Shown here piece after piece: positions 63,655 through 64,000 of a DNA stretch of 64,000 nt (position 1 is its first letter; every line of letters starts with the position of its first letter). The translations under genes were made by a program, and so were the position numbers. The DNA comes from Paucihalobacter ruber (GTDB lineage Bacteria; Bacteroidota; Bacteroidia; Flavobacteriales; Flavobacteriaceae). The notes beneath the pieces are model-generated. The model was not told the origin of the DNA. It saw only the letters and a program-made list of their open reading frames with translations, and did no database searches. The stretch lies in assembly GCF_006494535.1 (NCBI RefSeq), contig NZ_VHIQ01000007.1:124001-188000 (forward strand), read 5' to 3'.

Positions 63655-63969
63655 ATGAAAAATTCTACAATGCAAATCGCTCAAACCATTTTAAACCAAA
63701 TCAAATATTTGGATAGAAGTGCTCTTATGGCATGGGGAGCTCAGAGTTTTTGCGCTTTATCTGAAAATGAGGTTAGAGCTGGCGGTTTAAGCTTTCGAGT
63801 TAATGGTATAACTCATAAAGGTTGGGTAACGATTGAACTAGACTGGTTGGATACCTATAACGTTATATTCACCAATAGAAATCGTAACGTTGTTAAAAGT
63901 TTTGAAGGAGTATATTGTGACCAACTAGTCGACATTATTGATTATATAGAGGGGAAACACGCAGCATAA
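63655..63969 (+). CDS. Recombinase-linked protein of unknown function
   Basis: A 104-residue soluble protein without signal peptide, with an internal segment RAGGLSFRVNGITHKGWVTIELDWLDTYNVIF of predicted alternating beta strands and a helical end (CDQLVDIIDYIEGKHAA). I do not recognise a domain. Its stop is followed at once by the start of a serine recombinase gene (TAA-ATG), so the two are co-translated; it may regulate or assist recombination. Confidence 0.65.
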   Translation: MKNSTMQIAQTILNQIKYLDRSALMAWGAQSFCALSENEVRAGGLSFRVNGITHKGWVTIELDWLDTYNVIFTNRNRNVVKSFEGVYCDQLVDIIDYIEGKHAA

Positions 63970-64000
63970 ATGAGAAAATATGTAGCATATTACAGAGTCT
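63970..64000 (+). CDS. Serine recombinase, N-terminal fragment (runs off the window)
   Basis: Only ten codons are inside the window, reading MRKYVAYYRV. This is the characteristic start of resolvase/invertase-type serine recombinases, in which the Ser nucleophile normally follows directly (YRVS). It begins right after the stop of the preceding gene. The short length limits certainty, and the size of the protein, hence resolvase or large integrase, is unknown. Confidence 0.6.
   Translation, partial: MRKYVAYYRV

Overview
The window is about 64 kb of low-GC chromosome from a member of the Bacteroidota, almost certainly a (probably marine) Flavobacteriaceae. The support is the flavobacterial division/cell-wall cluster order (mraZ to ftsZ, then a YqeY gene), POT peptide transporters beside a DPP4 peptidase, a class II HMG-CoA reductase with a GYDIA-type GHMP kinase, Bacteroidetes-type -7 boxes (TAnnTTTG) instead of E. 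coli -10/-35 elements, few Shine-Dalgarno sites, and an RND pump fused to a TolC-like domain. No rRNA, CRISPR array or intact insertion sequence is visible.

Layout. 1-1655: the end of a glycoside hydrolase and a short Omp85-family protein. 1692-9729: a ten-gene minus-strand operon that I read as an arsenosugar biosynthesis locus: AhpD-like protein, radical SAM ArsS, exported rhodanese, DUF2064/TIGR04282 protein, purine nucleoside phosphorylase, arsenite methyltransferase ArsM, PiT transporter, fatty-acid-hydroxylase-family membrane protein, DUF547 protein and TIGR04283 glycosyltransferase. 9936-20305: metal uptake and efflux (TonB receptor, PepSY protein, His-rich small protein, CusA-TolC fusion, CusB-like adaptor, second AhpD-like protein, methyltransferase). 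20327-28352: tRNA-Phe and the coaX / outer-membrane protein / TPR / lptC / CNNM / PpiD-like operon. 28453-30686: mevalonate-pathway genes. 30837-37279: DPP4, two POT transporters and a thioredoxin-like protein. 37283-42064: surE, lpxB, NlpC/P60 and comEC on the minus strand. 42242-46856: a Prc-type protease, a lone ABC permease, engB and an alpha/beta hydrolase. 47121-63108: the dcw cluster with an upstream MraZ operator. 63152-64000: tRNA-Arg, a strong terminator, then two small genes around a large palindrome and the first codons of a serine recombinase, which looks like the edge of a mobile island.

How the genes fit together. The most interesting system is the arsenic operon. ArsM would make dimethylarsenic and ArsS would attach the 5'-deoxyadenosyl group of SAM. 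The co-transcribed phosphorylase carries MTA-phosphorylase-like residues (Asp233, Ile245), which would suit removal of adenine from a 5'-substituted adenosine. The sugar-1-phosphate could then be activated by the nucleotidyltransferase-like TIGR04282 protein and transferred by the TIGR04283 glycosyltransferase, possibly to a lipid, given the membrane hydroxylase in the same operon. Steps after ArsS are inference. A conserved flavobacterial structured-RNA-like motif occupies the gap just upstream of arsM.

All calls are by eye from motifs and context; no database search was run.
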